Shown one piece after another: positions 37,841 through 48,892 of a DNA stretch of 64,000 nucleotides. This DNA is from Lepidurus packardi. Lineage: Eukaryota > Arthropoda > Branchiopoda > Notostraca > Triopsidae. The first letter of the stretch is position 1, and the number at the start of each line of letters is the position of its first letter. Where the stretch lies: assembly GCA_023053545.1 (NCBI GenBank), contig JAKZAN010000007.1, positions 10,664,001 through 10,728,000 on the forward strand. Direction: 5' to 3'. The translations under genes were made by a program, and so were the position numbers. Below the pieces are notes generated by a model. That model worked only from the letters and a program-made list of their open reading frames with translations. It made no database searches and was not told where the DNA came from.

Positions 37841-40800
37841 ATGTCTGATGAGCAGTTGCAGGCCAATTTTACGGATTCGAGAGCGCAGTTTTACATAGGA
37901 GAGGATTGTGATCTCAAGTGCAGATTGTGGCACCCAAGGCCGGTATGTTCGTATACGATCAGCGATATTTAAGAATTTATTTTAGAGTCAATCTGTCTTT
38001 ATGTCTATCTCCTTAAGTCTAGCTGTTTTGTCTTTGATCGAAGCTATGGCAAAAACAAACATGGTTGGCTATTGCTACGCCAGGATAGTATAAACATGAA
38101 CACGATAATCAAATATTCGGTTAGACCTGGATCAGGTTGAGTTTTAGCAAAAGGTTACTTCAACTCGCCCTTTTCGGTTGAAACTACCTGGCGTAGCAAT
38201 AGCTGAACGTCTTCTTTCGTTACACGTCGTAGATCGCCGCAATAGCACCAGTCTTTGTTTGTTTTTTGCAGAATTCGCCGTGTACTTTATGTCGCAATAT
38301 GGAGCAGGAAGGGAAATGCAAACAAGTCGTAGTTGGGGTCTGTGCGATGAACAAAAAGTCACGTTCGAGGCCCATGAAGGAAATCCTCTCGCGCTTGGAG
38401 GAATTTGAGTATATCACGACGGTGGTTTTCCAGGAAGACGTCATTTTGAACGTATGCACGCGTTAGTTAATACAAGTAAAACAACAGCGTTTTAAAGCGT
38501 TCTATTTTTAGTGTCCCATCGAAGAGTGGCCGGTCTGCGATTGCCTCATCTCTTTCCACTCGAAGGGCTTTCCCCTCGACAAGGCCGTCGCCTATGCCAA
38601 CTTGCGCCAGCCGTTCGTCATCAACAATTTGCCAATGCAGTTTGTAATACAAGTAAGCGCGGCGCCGGGGTTAAGAAAACTAACGTACTAGCTCTGTTGA
38701 TAGGACCGCCGGGAAGTGTACGCTATACTGCAAGCAGAAGGGATTGAAATTCCCAGGTTTGCGGTACTTAACCGCGATTCTACCAACCCACGTGGTATGT
38801 CTCTCTTTAGCCCATCTTTGATTCCAAGTGTCCTTTTCTAAAGAAATGGTCCATTTTAGATCACGAGTTTGTTGAATGCGAGGATCATGTCGAAATTCAT
38901 GGGGTGCTGTTCAACAAACCCTTTGTGGAGAAACCAGTCTCGGCCGAAGATCACAACATCTATATTTACTATCCCACATCCGCCGGTGGTGGATCGCAAC
39001 GTTTGTTCCGTAAAGTGAGATGCGCTCTTGAAAATCCTTCAGAAAAATAGCTAGCCAAAAATAATTTGTAACATCTGAAGTATACTTTGTAGGTAGGGAG
39101 CAGGAGTAGCGTTTACTCGCCAGAATCGCGCGTTCGCAAGTCTGGATCGTACGTCTATGAAGATTTTATGCCCACGGATGGGACGGACGTCAAAGTGTAC
39201 ACTGTCGGACCAGATTATGCCCATGCCGAAGCCCGAAAATCCCCTGCCTTAGACGGAAAAGTCGAGCGGGATTCCCAAGGCAAAGAAATACGGTATCCTG
39301 TGATATTATCCAATACGGAGAAACTGATTGCCCGCAAAGTGTGTTTGGCTTTCCAGCAAACTGTTTGCGGTTTCGATTTGCTAAGGTGAAGATGCTTGCT
39401 TTTTCTTGGATGTTACAGGTTGTATGCAAGGAATTCGGTGGAAATAATAATGTACACTACTCTCTTTCAAAGGGCCAATGGAAAATCCTACGTATGTGAC
39501 GTCAACGGCTTCAGCTTTGTCAAGAACTCGAACAAGTATTACGACGACTGCGCCCGGATTTTAGGAAATATGATTCTGAGGGAATTGGCTCCCACGCTGC
39601 ATATTCCTTGGTTCATGCCTTTCCAATTAGATGATCCGCCTATCGTACCTACAACTTTTGGGAAAATGTAACGAACTTGGATAGAGATATATCTTTAGTT
39701 TTCCTTCTGGTCTCAATCGCTCATTTCTGATGTCTCGTTTCGGATTCTCATTTTTTTTTTTTAATTACTCTTAACGGTGTTCCAGGATGGAGCTGCGTTG
39801 CGTAGTTGGGGTAATTCGTCATGGCGATCGAACTCCCAAGCAGAAAATGAAGATGGAAGTGCGGCATCCGCGCTTCTTCGCCCTGTACGAGCAACACAAT
39901 ACTCCAGGTGCAGCTGATAATCACGTCAAGTTCAAACAGCCCAAACATCTGCAAGAAGTGTTGGACATTGCCAGAGCTTTACTTTCCGAGATTGAAGCTA
40001 AAACAGCTGATCCAGCGACTGAGGAAAAGAAGGTCAAGCTGGAGCAGCTGAAGAGTGTCTTGGAAATGCAAGTTTGGTTTTTAGTTTAGGGTTCAGGACA
40101 AGTTTGCAGCTAACTAGTCGACTCTTTCTTGGTTGAAACAGGCATGGCCACTTTTCTGGTATCAATCGCAAAGTTCAGCTAAAGTATCAGCCCAAAGGGA
40201 GACCACGAAATTCCTCCAGTGAAGACGGTAAGGAATTTGCGCCTTATTTATTTTGATATATATTTCAGTTTACATTTTTGTTCCGTGTTTCTTTTTTTTA
40301 ATAGAAATTCCTAAAGAACCGTCCGTCCTACTAATTCTGAAATGGGGAGGGGAGTTGACCCCTGCAGGACGCGTTCAAGCCGAAGAACTGGGTCGAATCT
40401 TCCGCTGCATGTACCCAGGAGGTCAAGGTACGTTCCAATGTATGTATAATATATAACTTGTATTAAACGAATTAAGAACTTGTTAACTTATTATTATTAA
40501 CTTATTTAAGAATGTACAGCTTGTATTATTAGAATTACGATACTAGTGTCTTAAGATACTATGAAGATACTAGCAATTCTCAGGATAAAAGAACCAATAT
40601 AATTAGGAGACTATGCTGGCAACCAAGGACTAGGATTGCTTCGACTCCATTCCACGTACCGACACGACTTGAAAATCTACGCTTCGGATGAAGGACGTGT
40701 ACAGATGACGGCGGCAGCCTTTGCCAAAGGCCTTTTAGCCTTAGAAGGGGAACTGACGCCCATTTTGGTTCAAATGGTCAAGAGTGCCAACACGAATGGA

Positions 40801-43335
40801 CTGCTCGATAACGATTGCGAGTCTAGCAAGTACCAAAATATGTAAAGCCACTTTCCATTCAAACAATAAATCCTATAGCTTGGTTTTTCTCCTGTGTTTT
40901 AAGCGTTAAATCCCGGTTGCACGATCTCATGCGCCAAAACCACGAATTAACACCCGAAGATTGCGCCCAGATTAACCCTTGTGGAGCCAGGTCGATCACA
41001 ACAGCCCTGGATTTTATCAAGAATCCTGTACGCTGCTGCGAGCACGTCCATGCCTTAATCGGCCAGTTGATGGAGCAGATCAAGACTAGACAGCATAGTT
41101 GCAAAGCTAAAGGTGAAAAGACACAGGAAGGAGGAAACAGTTCTAGCTAGGAATGAAATCAAGCTTGCTGTGGGTTACAATACACGTTTTCTAGATACCA
41201 ACTTATACCATGGAGAAACGTGGGAGCTTATGGCCAGACGCTGGAACAAACTAGAAAAGGATTTCAAGCAGCACGAATCCGGGTTTGACATGTCGAAAAT
41301 CCCCGATATTTATGATTGCATCAAGTACGACATCCAGCACAATGCCCTCGCCTTGCAGTTCAGCCATGCAGAAGAACTGTACCTTTCGGCCAAAGCCTTA
41401 GCTGATGTCATCATCCCCCAAGAGTACGGCTTGACCGAAACCGAGAAGGTGACTATCGGCCAAGGCATCTGCACGCCTTTGCTCAAGAAAATCAGGTCCG
41501 ACTTGCTGAGTCATGTGCAGGAAGCCTCCGGTGACGCAGAAAGCATGAATCGCTTGAATCCGCACTACTCGCATGGCGTTTCCAGTCCAGGAAGGCACGT
41601 GAGGACCAGACTGTACTTTACCTCGGAATCCCATGTTCATTCCTTGCTTACCATGCTTCGCTACGGCGGATTAGTGGATGTAAGCGTGAGTTTCCTTCTC
41701 TTTTTGTATCCTATTTTTTCCTGTTGTTTGTCGAGTGATAACCCTGTTGTCGTCTTTTCAACAGGAGGGCTGTCGCGTGGATGAGGAGTGGCGCAGAGCG
41801 TTGGAGTACGTTTCTGCCATTTCGGAATTGAATTACATGGCCCAGATTGTCATCATGCTCTACGAAGATCCCACCAAGCCATCCACGTCTGAAGACCGGT
41901 ACAGTACAGTATTTCCGAGCAAGCCAATGTGTTATTGTTTCTTTTGTTTTTTGTCTAGGTTTCATGTTGAACTTCATTTCAGTCCGGGTGTTAATTGCTG
42001 CGTGCATAAAAATCTGCCACCCGGGCCAGGATTCCGACCTCAGCGAGGAAGCGATCTGGTATATTTTATTTTTACACCAATCCCTTTGATTGATGAAATA
42101 CTTCGACACTACTAAGAGGGCAAATCCATTGTATTCCTTGCAAATCCATTTTTCACAGGTAAGTGGCCAGGCTGACACTGACTGCTTTCACGGGACGTCC
42201 AATCGACCCTCCCCGATCAATGAAGAGGAGGACGCCATCAGTGAAGACGAATTTGCTCGTACAGGCGAAAGTATTCCCGAAAAGGTAAGCTTTTATAATT
42301 CACTCGCACAACGCGACAAGAAAATCGGTAAGAAGACGTAGAATCAGCTGTAAGTCTTAACGCAACTCAATTCGCGAATGTTATAGTAATTATCTTAGTA
42401 ATTTATTTGGCTGACTGTTGTTTATTCTTGGTAGTCCGAAGGGGAAAATCGTACGCCAGTCTCGAGTCCTATAACAATTAGGTAATAATCATGCCTAGTT
42501 CTAAGACTGGAGAGTAAAGAATCGGCGCTACCTTTTTGGGGCTTAGTAATTTGTCAAGGTAAACTTTTGCTTTTTTTGTTCATAGGCCGGATTACAAAGA
42601 GTTGAGCCTGGCGGGATCGCGCGAATTAGCTCGTAGCGGTGAGCCGTTATGGCAAACGCAGGTGTGGGCCCCCGAGTTAACTTGCGATAGTTTGGGACGC
42701 GATACAGGGACTGGGAGGGACAAAGACGTTCGTCCCAAGTCGCTGGAATCGAATGGTGAGGGGATTGATGAGATTCGAAGTGTGAAAGGTAATTGCGGGG
42801 GCTTCCTCTTGTTCAAGAGTCCAACCATATACTTGAGCGAATTACGTGAATTTCTTGTATGCAGATTTTTCACTGCGACACCGCCATTCGATAGCGACGC
42901 ATCTGAATTATTATTTGTCGAGTTCACCGGACCCCAGTGGGCGGTTTCTAGCGGACCGAATTAGCATAAATGGTAAATGAAGAGGATGAGTGGCTTTGTG
43001 TGGCTAAAGGTGGAACTTTTTTTTTAGGTACATTAACGGGTAGTATGTTGTTCAGTACGGCAGTAATTAGTGGTTCTTCTTCGGCTCCGGAACTATCTGC
43101 TGTTTTGCCTGTCGCGTGTTCTTTGACAGGTAAGGCTACTATCAGTCATGAAACGATTGAAATTTATGCTTTAGAAGGTTTCAATGGAGTGCCAACCATA
43201 CGACCCTTAGAAACGCTCCATAATTCCCTATCGCTGCGACAACTGGACTCGTTTTTGATGCGGATAACGAATTCGGCGGACCGGCCGGCAGCTAAAGCTG
43301 CCACGGATTCTACGATAGTGTTCGAAGACTGCTAA
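37841..43335 (+). CDS. PPIP5K: Diphosphoinositol pentakisphosphate kinase (PPIP5K / Vip1)
   Basis: A bifunctional inositol pyrophosphate enzyme: an ATP-grasp kinase that phosphorylates InsP6/5-InsP7 at position 1, fused to a histidine-acid-phosphatase-like domain. Twenty exons (37841-37942 to 43028-43335) give 1200 residues, all phases closing. Kinase blocks are [75 protein letters not shown] and [14 protein letters not shown]. The phosphatase core [13 protein letters not shown] starts near residue 397, followed by [19 protein letters not shown] and [20 protein letters not shown]. The C-terminal tail keeps the family's [16 protein letters not shown] and [16 protein letters not shown] blocks. 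The intron after 40067 has a GC donor (AT|GCAAGT); only this choice preserves ...[15 protein letters not shown] 37841 is the first Met after an acceptor. Confidence 0.96.
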
Positions 43336-43712
43336 TACATGTGCATTTATAGAATCCAAAATTGCCAATAAAGCTAGCAAAGTAATAAGTCGCAAATGTA
43401 CCAAATGATAGAGCTTTTCACGTTTGCGTAGTTACAAATTCATTTCAGCGCCAATCCAAATCCGTAGAGAGTAAGTGACGTTACAAGGAAAAGTCGCAGA
43501 TGACGCTGCAGTCTCACGGCAAGTCCGTCCTCCGTTTGCCTGTTGTTTGCAGTGCCTCTACTCAACGAGACTTGTTGCGCCCATGCGACACTGTCGGGTC
43601 GTATTCTTCTTTCACCACTATCAACTGTTTAAAAGTAAACAAGCACACGTGACAACGGTTTTTTGGGTTGTCAATTCACATTCACTAACAAGAACTTGAT
43701 ACGAAAAAGGGC
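43336..43712. other. Intergenic spacer between PPIP5K and DDX49
   Basis: About 380 bp between two same-strand genes. It includes the PPIP5K 3' end (CCAATAAAGC near 43364, a good polyadenylation signal) and the DDX49 promoter and 5' UTR. Confidence 0.55.
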
Positions 43713-45542
43713 ATGGAATCCTTGGGAATCGAGAAGTGGCTGAATCAACAGTGCAGAACATTAGGTATTTAATAACCCAATCTGTCGAAAAACTCGCTTT
43801 CCGTGTTCTTTCACCCGTTGCTGTAAATTCAGTATATCACATCCAATTCTTGGTAGGCATTACCGAGCCATCGGACGTCCAGAAAAACTGTATTCCTGCC
43901 ATTTTGGAAGGACGTGACTGCATCGGATGTGCCCAGACTGGAAGTGGCAAAACCTTCGCCTTTGCTCTACCTGTGGTTCAAAAGTTATCAGCCAATCCGT
44001 ATGGTGTATTTTGTCTGGTCTTAACACCCACGCGAGAATTAGCATTCCAGGTAAAAGCTTTCTCACACCCGAGTACCTTTGAGCTCGGAGTTCTAAAAGG
44101 TCCGACGTGTGGTTACAGATTGGGGATCAGTTCAACGTGATAGGGAAACCTCTCCATTTGCGAGTAGCTGTCATTGTTGGCGGCATGGACAGCATTAGAC
44201 AAGGAAAGGACTTGGCGCAACAACCACATGTAGTCGTCGCTACTCCGGGAAGGTAATCTAGTGAGCGTGGGAAATCCCAATTGTCCTTAAAATTTGTGTT
44301 TACATTAGGTTGCAAGACCTGTTGGAAACGTCTGGCAATATTTGCTTAAACAGGCTCAAGTTTTTGATCCTAGATGAAGCAGATCGGCTTCTAGAAGGGA
44401 ATTTTGATGAACAGGTATATTAGTATCAAGTTTTCAAGCAATTGCAACATTTTTCTATGACTAATTATCATAAATCCACGACTAGCTTCAAAGTATATTT
44501 GCTATGCTGCCCCGGCAACGGCAAACGCTTTTGTTTAGCGCCACTCTTACGGATACATTACGGAAAATGAAGGAGGTTGGATTGAACAACGTAAGCTGGA
44601 ATTTTTTTTTTTCTAAAATTTTCCTAAACGACCTACTCTTGTTTATTATTACTATCTAGCCATTTTATTGGGAGCAATCGCCTAGCTCAGCAGTTGATAC
44701 GTTGAACCAGTCTTATGTCCTTACACCAGTCAACATGAAAGATGGATACCTGGTTCACCTTATAAAAGAGTTCCGAGCTTCTAATCTCAAAGCCTCCGTT
44801 ATGGTATTTACGGACACTTGCAAGTAGAATGCTGCTGACACCTTCGTGTTGCTGCTTGTTTCACGCTTTTCCCTCCCAATTTGTTACAGGAGTTGTCAAG
44901 TACTTAGTATGACGTTTGCAGAATTGGGGTATTCTTGCATACCAATTCACTCCATGATGTCCCAGAAAGCTCGCTTAACAGCATTAGCCAAGTTCAAATC
45001 CAATCAGATTCGAATTCTGATCGCTACGGACGTTGCTAGTAGAGGTAAACGTTGTTCTATGGCCTACTGGTCGACCAATAAAAGCTTCACTTTGGCTGTA
45101 CTTTCAGGTCTCGACATTCCGACGTGTCAGCTGGTCGTCAATCATAATGTACCTAGCGTACCTAAGGATTACGTTCATCGTGTGGGTCGCACAGCACGCG
45201 CAGGCCGAGGAGGAACAGCCTTAACCCTTATGACTCCACATGAAGTTAAATTGATCCACGCCATTGAAGCTCGGATAGGAAAGCGTTTATCAGAGTATAC
45301 AGTTAAAGGTAAAAAAAAATTAAAAAAAAAAAAACGAGAAGTGTGTTTCCTATTCCAAACTCTCGGTATTTTTAGAAAGTGAAGTGGCTAAGATGGCCAC
45401 CGAAGTGATGGTAACCAAACGAGAGCAACTGATCAAGCTTGAGGAAACTGAATTCGATGAGCGACGCGAAATTAACAAGCGAAAGAAACGCCTGCGGGAA
45501 GATGAAGACTCGGCTATGGAAACAAAACAACAGCGTAAATAA
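43713..45542 (+). CDS. DDX49: DEAD-box RNA helicase DDX49 (Dbp8)
   Basis: A nucleolar ATP-dependent RNA helicase of 18S rRNA/40S ribosome assembly. Nine exons (43713-43764, 43857-44050, 44119-44252, 44309-44414, 44486-44590, 44660-44823, 44890-45044, 45108-45308, 45376-45542) give 425 residues. All helicase motifs are present: Q motif region [25 protein letters not shown] (I), [10 protein letters not shown] (Ia), VGGMDS, ATPGR (Ib), [11 protein letters not shown] (II), [12 protein letters not shown] (III), [32 protein letters not shown] (V) and [15 protein letters not shown] (VI). [18 protein letters not shown] and [14 protein letters not shown] are typical of DDX49. The basic C-terminal tail is shorter than in the human protein. 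Confidence 0.95.
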
Positions 45543-45620
45543 ACAAACTTGGTTCACTGTATTTTCCTATTCGCTTGCGTTGAAAATAGTACAAAAAAGA
45601 TTTGAGGCCACAACTTAGCG

Positions 45621-47983
45621 TTAGCAAGTAGTCAGCAAGCTCAGTAACTTTTCCTTTTCCTTGGTGTAATTAGCCAGGTACGGGTTGGGTCTATGAGAAA
45701 AACCGAGTTAGCAGATGGCTCGGGGGATGAGCTTCCTTTCTTTAAAGTCGAATTTCACCTGACAAGAAACTCGTGCAAGACGTTCACCGTGTCCTTGTTG
45801 AAGTAATGCTGCTGGGCCACGTATTCCAAGACCAAAAATGCGCTGCCTAAGGACCAGGCCAGTTTGAAGCTTTTGTCTTCACTCTTTGAACACAAGTTCA
45901 TTTTCATTACTACATGTCATTAACAATAGGCAGTGTTTGTCAGCAATTTTAGGTTTACCTTGATCAGTCCCAGGTAAACAAGCAGGATATTGGTGAAGAA
46001 GGCTACTTTCCCTTTCTTGACAGCGAATTCAAAAGCAGCCTTCGTACAGGCATTTCCAGCCCGTTGTGCAGCTTCCACATCAGCTGGGGCCGAATCCACA
46101 CTCGCAGTGGAGGCGATCTTCATCGCTGCTTCAATCAACAATCGGAGCACCTCGTCTTCATCAACTCTAAGGCTCTAATGGATCAATTCTTAAGTCTTAA
46201 CATCTCAGACAAAAATGAAAGCCAAACCTCAATTGAAGCGACAATTGACGAGCCAGCGGCTGCTCCCAGGTATCGTAACTTGCCAATGGTGGGTTCCTTG
46301 ATGAATGCTTGCGGAGTGCACTGGAGTTAACAGAGAGATTAATACGTTATTAATCAGTATAAAGTACAGTTATTGTTGGATAGTATATACGTTCTCGCTG
46401 GTCTCGGACACACTACCATTCAACTTCAATGGCTCCAGCGCTGTGGCACTTTCGTCCTCGGACTCTTCTTCGTCGCCCTCGTCTTCACTGCAAATGACAT
46501 CTTACTAATAAGCAGATTGCGGATAATGTTTTCTTTTTTTAACCTTAAACTCGAAAGGGCTTCCTGCAAGCCCATATTCTTCAATGTAGTGACGACTGTG
46601 TCGCAGCCACGTGTGCCCAGTTGGTTTCCATTCAAATCCAACACTTTGAGGTTCTTTTTATCTCCAAGAACTTTCGCTACGCATAGTGCTCCTTTGACGT
46701 CGATTTCATTGGATCCCAGATGAAGCTCCTACAGTAGACAGCAGCCTTGAGCTTTAGAAGTGGTGAAAGACTTGCTTTTACCTGAAGATTTTCCTGTCCG
46801 TGGCTTAAAGCGTCTGCCAAAAGCATGGCTCCTTGTCGTTTCAACAAGCAATCACCAAAATTCAAGACTTGGATATTCCGTAGGCCCTTTAAAGCAGCCC
46901 CCATGGCAGCCGCTCCCTTTTCCGTGAAGGTATTGTCATTTAGGTTGATAATACGCAAGTTCTTGTTGCATTCAAAGGCTTGGGCCAGGGCAGTGATGCC
47001 TGGATAGTAGATGCCGTTCTGAGGCATGGCCACGTGTTCCAATGTCCCTGCTGCCTATAAAACAGTACTTAATTTTGGGCCGTCTATAGAGAAAATGAAT
47101 AACATAAATGAAATAAGAACAGATACCTTGAAAAAGGCAGAGAGAGCTGTAGCTGCTTCATTTTCCAACCGATTTCTCCCACAAATGAAAACACGTAGGC
47201 TCATTGGTTGACCATGGGCTTTACTAGCCTCGAAACCTTCCAGCAGTGTTTTCGCTAGTATCTGCCACATGATTTAAGAATCCAATTCATACACAACTAT
47301 TCGATTAAGACCCCCCAAATGTACCTTTCCGCCCGTGATCCCCAGTCCATTGTTGTTTAGCCTTAGTTCCTGCAGAGAATAGCAAACGGGGCTTTTCAAC
47401 AGCCCCACGACACCTTCTATTCCAACCGGGCCAAAGGCATTGTCGCTTAGGTCTAACTCAACGAGCCGAGCTTTCGCTAATATCAATCCAGAGCTTAAGA
47501 ACGACTAAAAACGAGCGTGCGTTGAAAATGGCAGTCAAATGCATTCTCAGATCTTACCAAGGCTTGTGGAATCTCATTCTTCATGCGACCAGTGAATAAA
47601 TCTTTCCATAGAGCTTTCGACAGAAAAGGCTGGGACTCGAGACACTTGGCAATGGCTTTGGCAGCCTCAACTCCTAGAGTATTTCCTTCCAAGTTGAGGC
47701 AGACGAGTTTCTTGCATGCCGTTATGGCACCAGTTATTGCTTTGGCTAGATAGAAACAAGGGGACAATTAAGACATTCATTTAATTTCCAAGAAACCGTA
47801 AATATATGCTCAAGCTCATCCGGTCAAACTTCCGTTTTATAATCGTATTTATTCTTTCTAAGAAAAGTACCTACCGGAGCTTTCATTATCAAGTTTAAGT
47901 GCTCTCCCACTAAAGTCAACAGTATCAATATTATTGTCACTTGTATCACGTAGACTAAGAGACGCCAAATCAACACTTCCCAT
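45621..47983 (-). CDS. RANGAP1: RanGAP1, Ran GTPase-activating protein
   Basis: It stimulates GTP hydrolysis by Ran at the cytoplasmic side of the nuclear pore. Eleven exons (47875-47983 to 45621-45690) give 556 residues. The body is leucine-rich repeats ([83 protein letters not shown]), with the catalytic-arginine loop [15 protein letters not shown] short acidic stretch ([14 protein letters not shown]) replaces the long Glu-rich tract of vertebrates. A C-terminal domain follows ([20 protein letters not shown]). Its IKSE lies where vertebrate RanGAP1 has the SUMO-acceptor LKSE. A tandem 38-bp duplication lies in the presumed 5' UTR. Confidence 0.95.
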
Positions 47984-47999
47984 ATTTATGTCACTTTTC

Positions 48000-48075
48000 G
48001 TTCCAATTTTTAAACACAAGCGAAAAACACCAACAATGTTCCAATTTTTAAACACAAGCGAAAAACAGCAACAAC
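48000..48075. repeat. Tandem 38-bp duplication upstream of RanGAP1
   Basis: Two nearly identical copies of a unit beginning GTTCCAATTTTTAAACACAA (48000-48037, 48038-48075), differing at two bases near their ends. They lie just before the RanGAP1 start codon, probably in the 5' UTR or promoter. Confidence 0.85.
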
Positions 48076-48187
48076 GTGTGCGTTCGGTTTTAGTAACAAT
48101 ACTCAGGTGGCGTAACGAGCGCAATATTGGGTGTACACTGTGCAGGAAGGCGGGGTTCTAACTTAGGGTGCGTTCCAGTTGGCGGCT

Positions 48188-48221
48188 CAACCCGGGTTGA
48201 AGTGGGTTTTCAACCCGGGTT
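48188..48221. repeat. Two copies of a self-complementary CAACCCGGGTT motif
   Basis: CAACCCGGGTTG (48188-48199) and CAACCCGGGTT (48211-48221), both palindromic, 23 bp apart and about 200 bp upstream of the RanGAP1 start. They could be paired protein-binding sites; no known factor is assigned. Confidence 0.55.
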
Positions 48222-48884
48222 CCAGAACTCGCCTATTTCAATTCGCCAAACGTTATTACTTAACAACATCTCTATGACATTGTGCCTTAATGTTGTTAAA
48301 TGCCGTCCATTAGAAGAAAGCGAAGACACAAGTAAGTGGCTCGTTTCTGGTCCTTTACCCACGTCGTAGTAGAATTCGCGAGAAGTTTCGGTTTGGCAAG
48401 CCGTTCTCTAATTCGCTACCATCGATTGACGAACCCGAACCGAAGCTGCGCAGCACTGCGTGTGTTTTTCTTATAAACACCAAACCGTGTCCGGATAGGT
48501 TCAAGAGCGCGAATCCCCAAGTGTGTTGCCTTTGAACGGATTTGCACCCTGAAGAACCCCTATAACGTCAGTTGCTCCCTAGCAAGCATTTTCAGTGTAG
48601 ACCTGCTTTTCTCCAGCGATGTTGTGAAAGCTAGTGGTGAGTTTATAGTTAAACATTACCAAGCATGTTGAACATTACCAATCGGATTAAGCGTTATCTT
48701 CGAAAACATTACCAATTGGATCTTCGAAAACCTGGAGTCAATTCAAGTGCGCGTTTAAAGTGTGGTGTTTGGCAAAAGGCTGGTCATGCCTACGCCAGTA
48801 AAAAAAAAATGTGTTGGTGTTATGTGTGCTCTCTACTTCATCCCTGCCTTACATCAGACTTCGCAGTCGACACAATTCACAACT
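48222..48884. other. Intergenic sequence between RanGAP1 and the hAT-like element
   Basis: No gene seen. Around 48650-48725 the 11-mer AACATTACCAA occurs three times and ATCTTCGAAAAC twice, suggesting local short duplications. Confidence 0.45.
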
Positions 48885-48892
48885 TTATCTGC

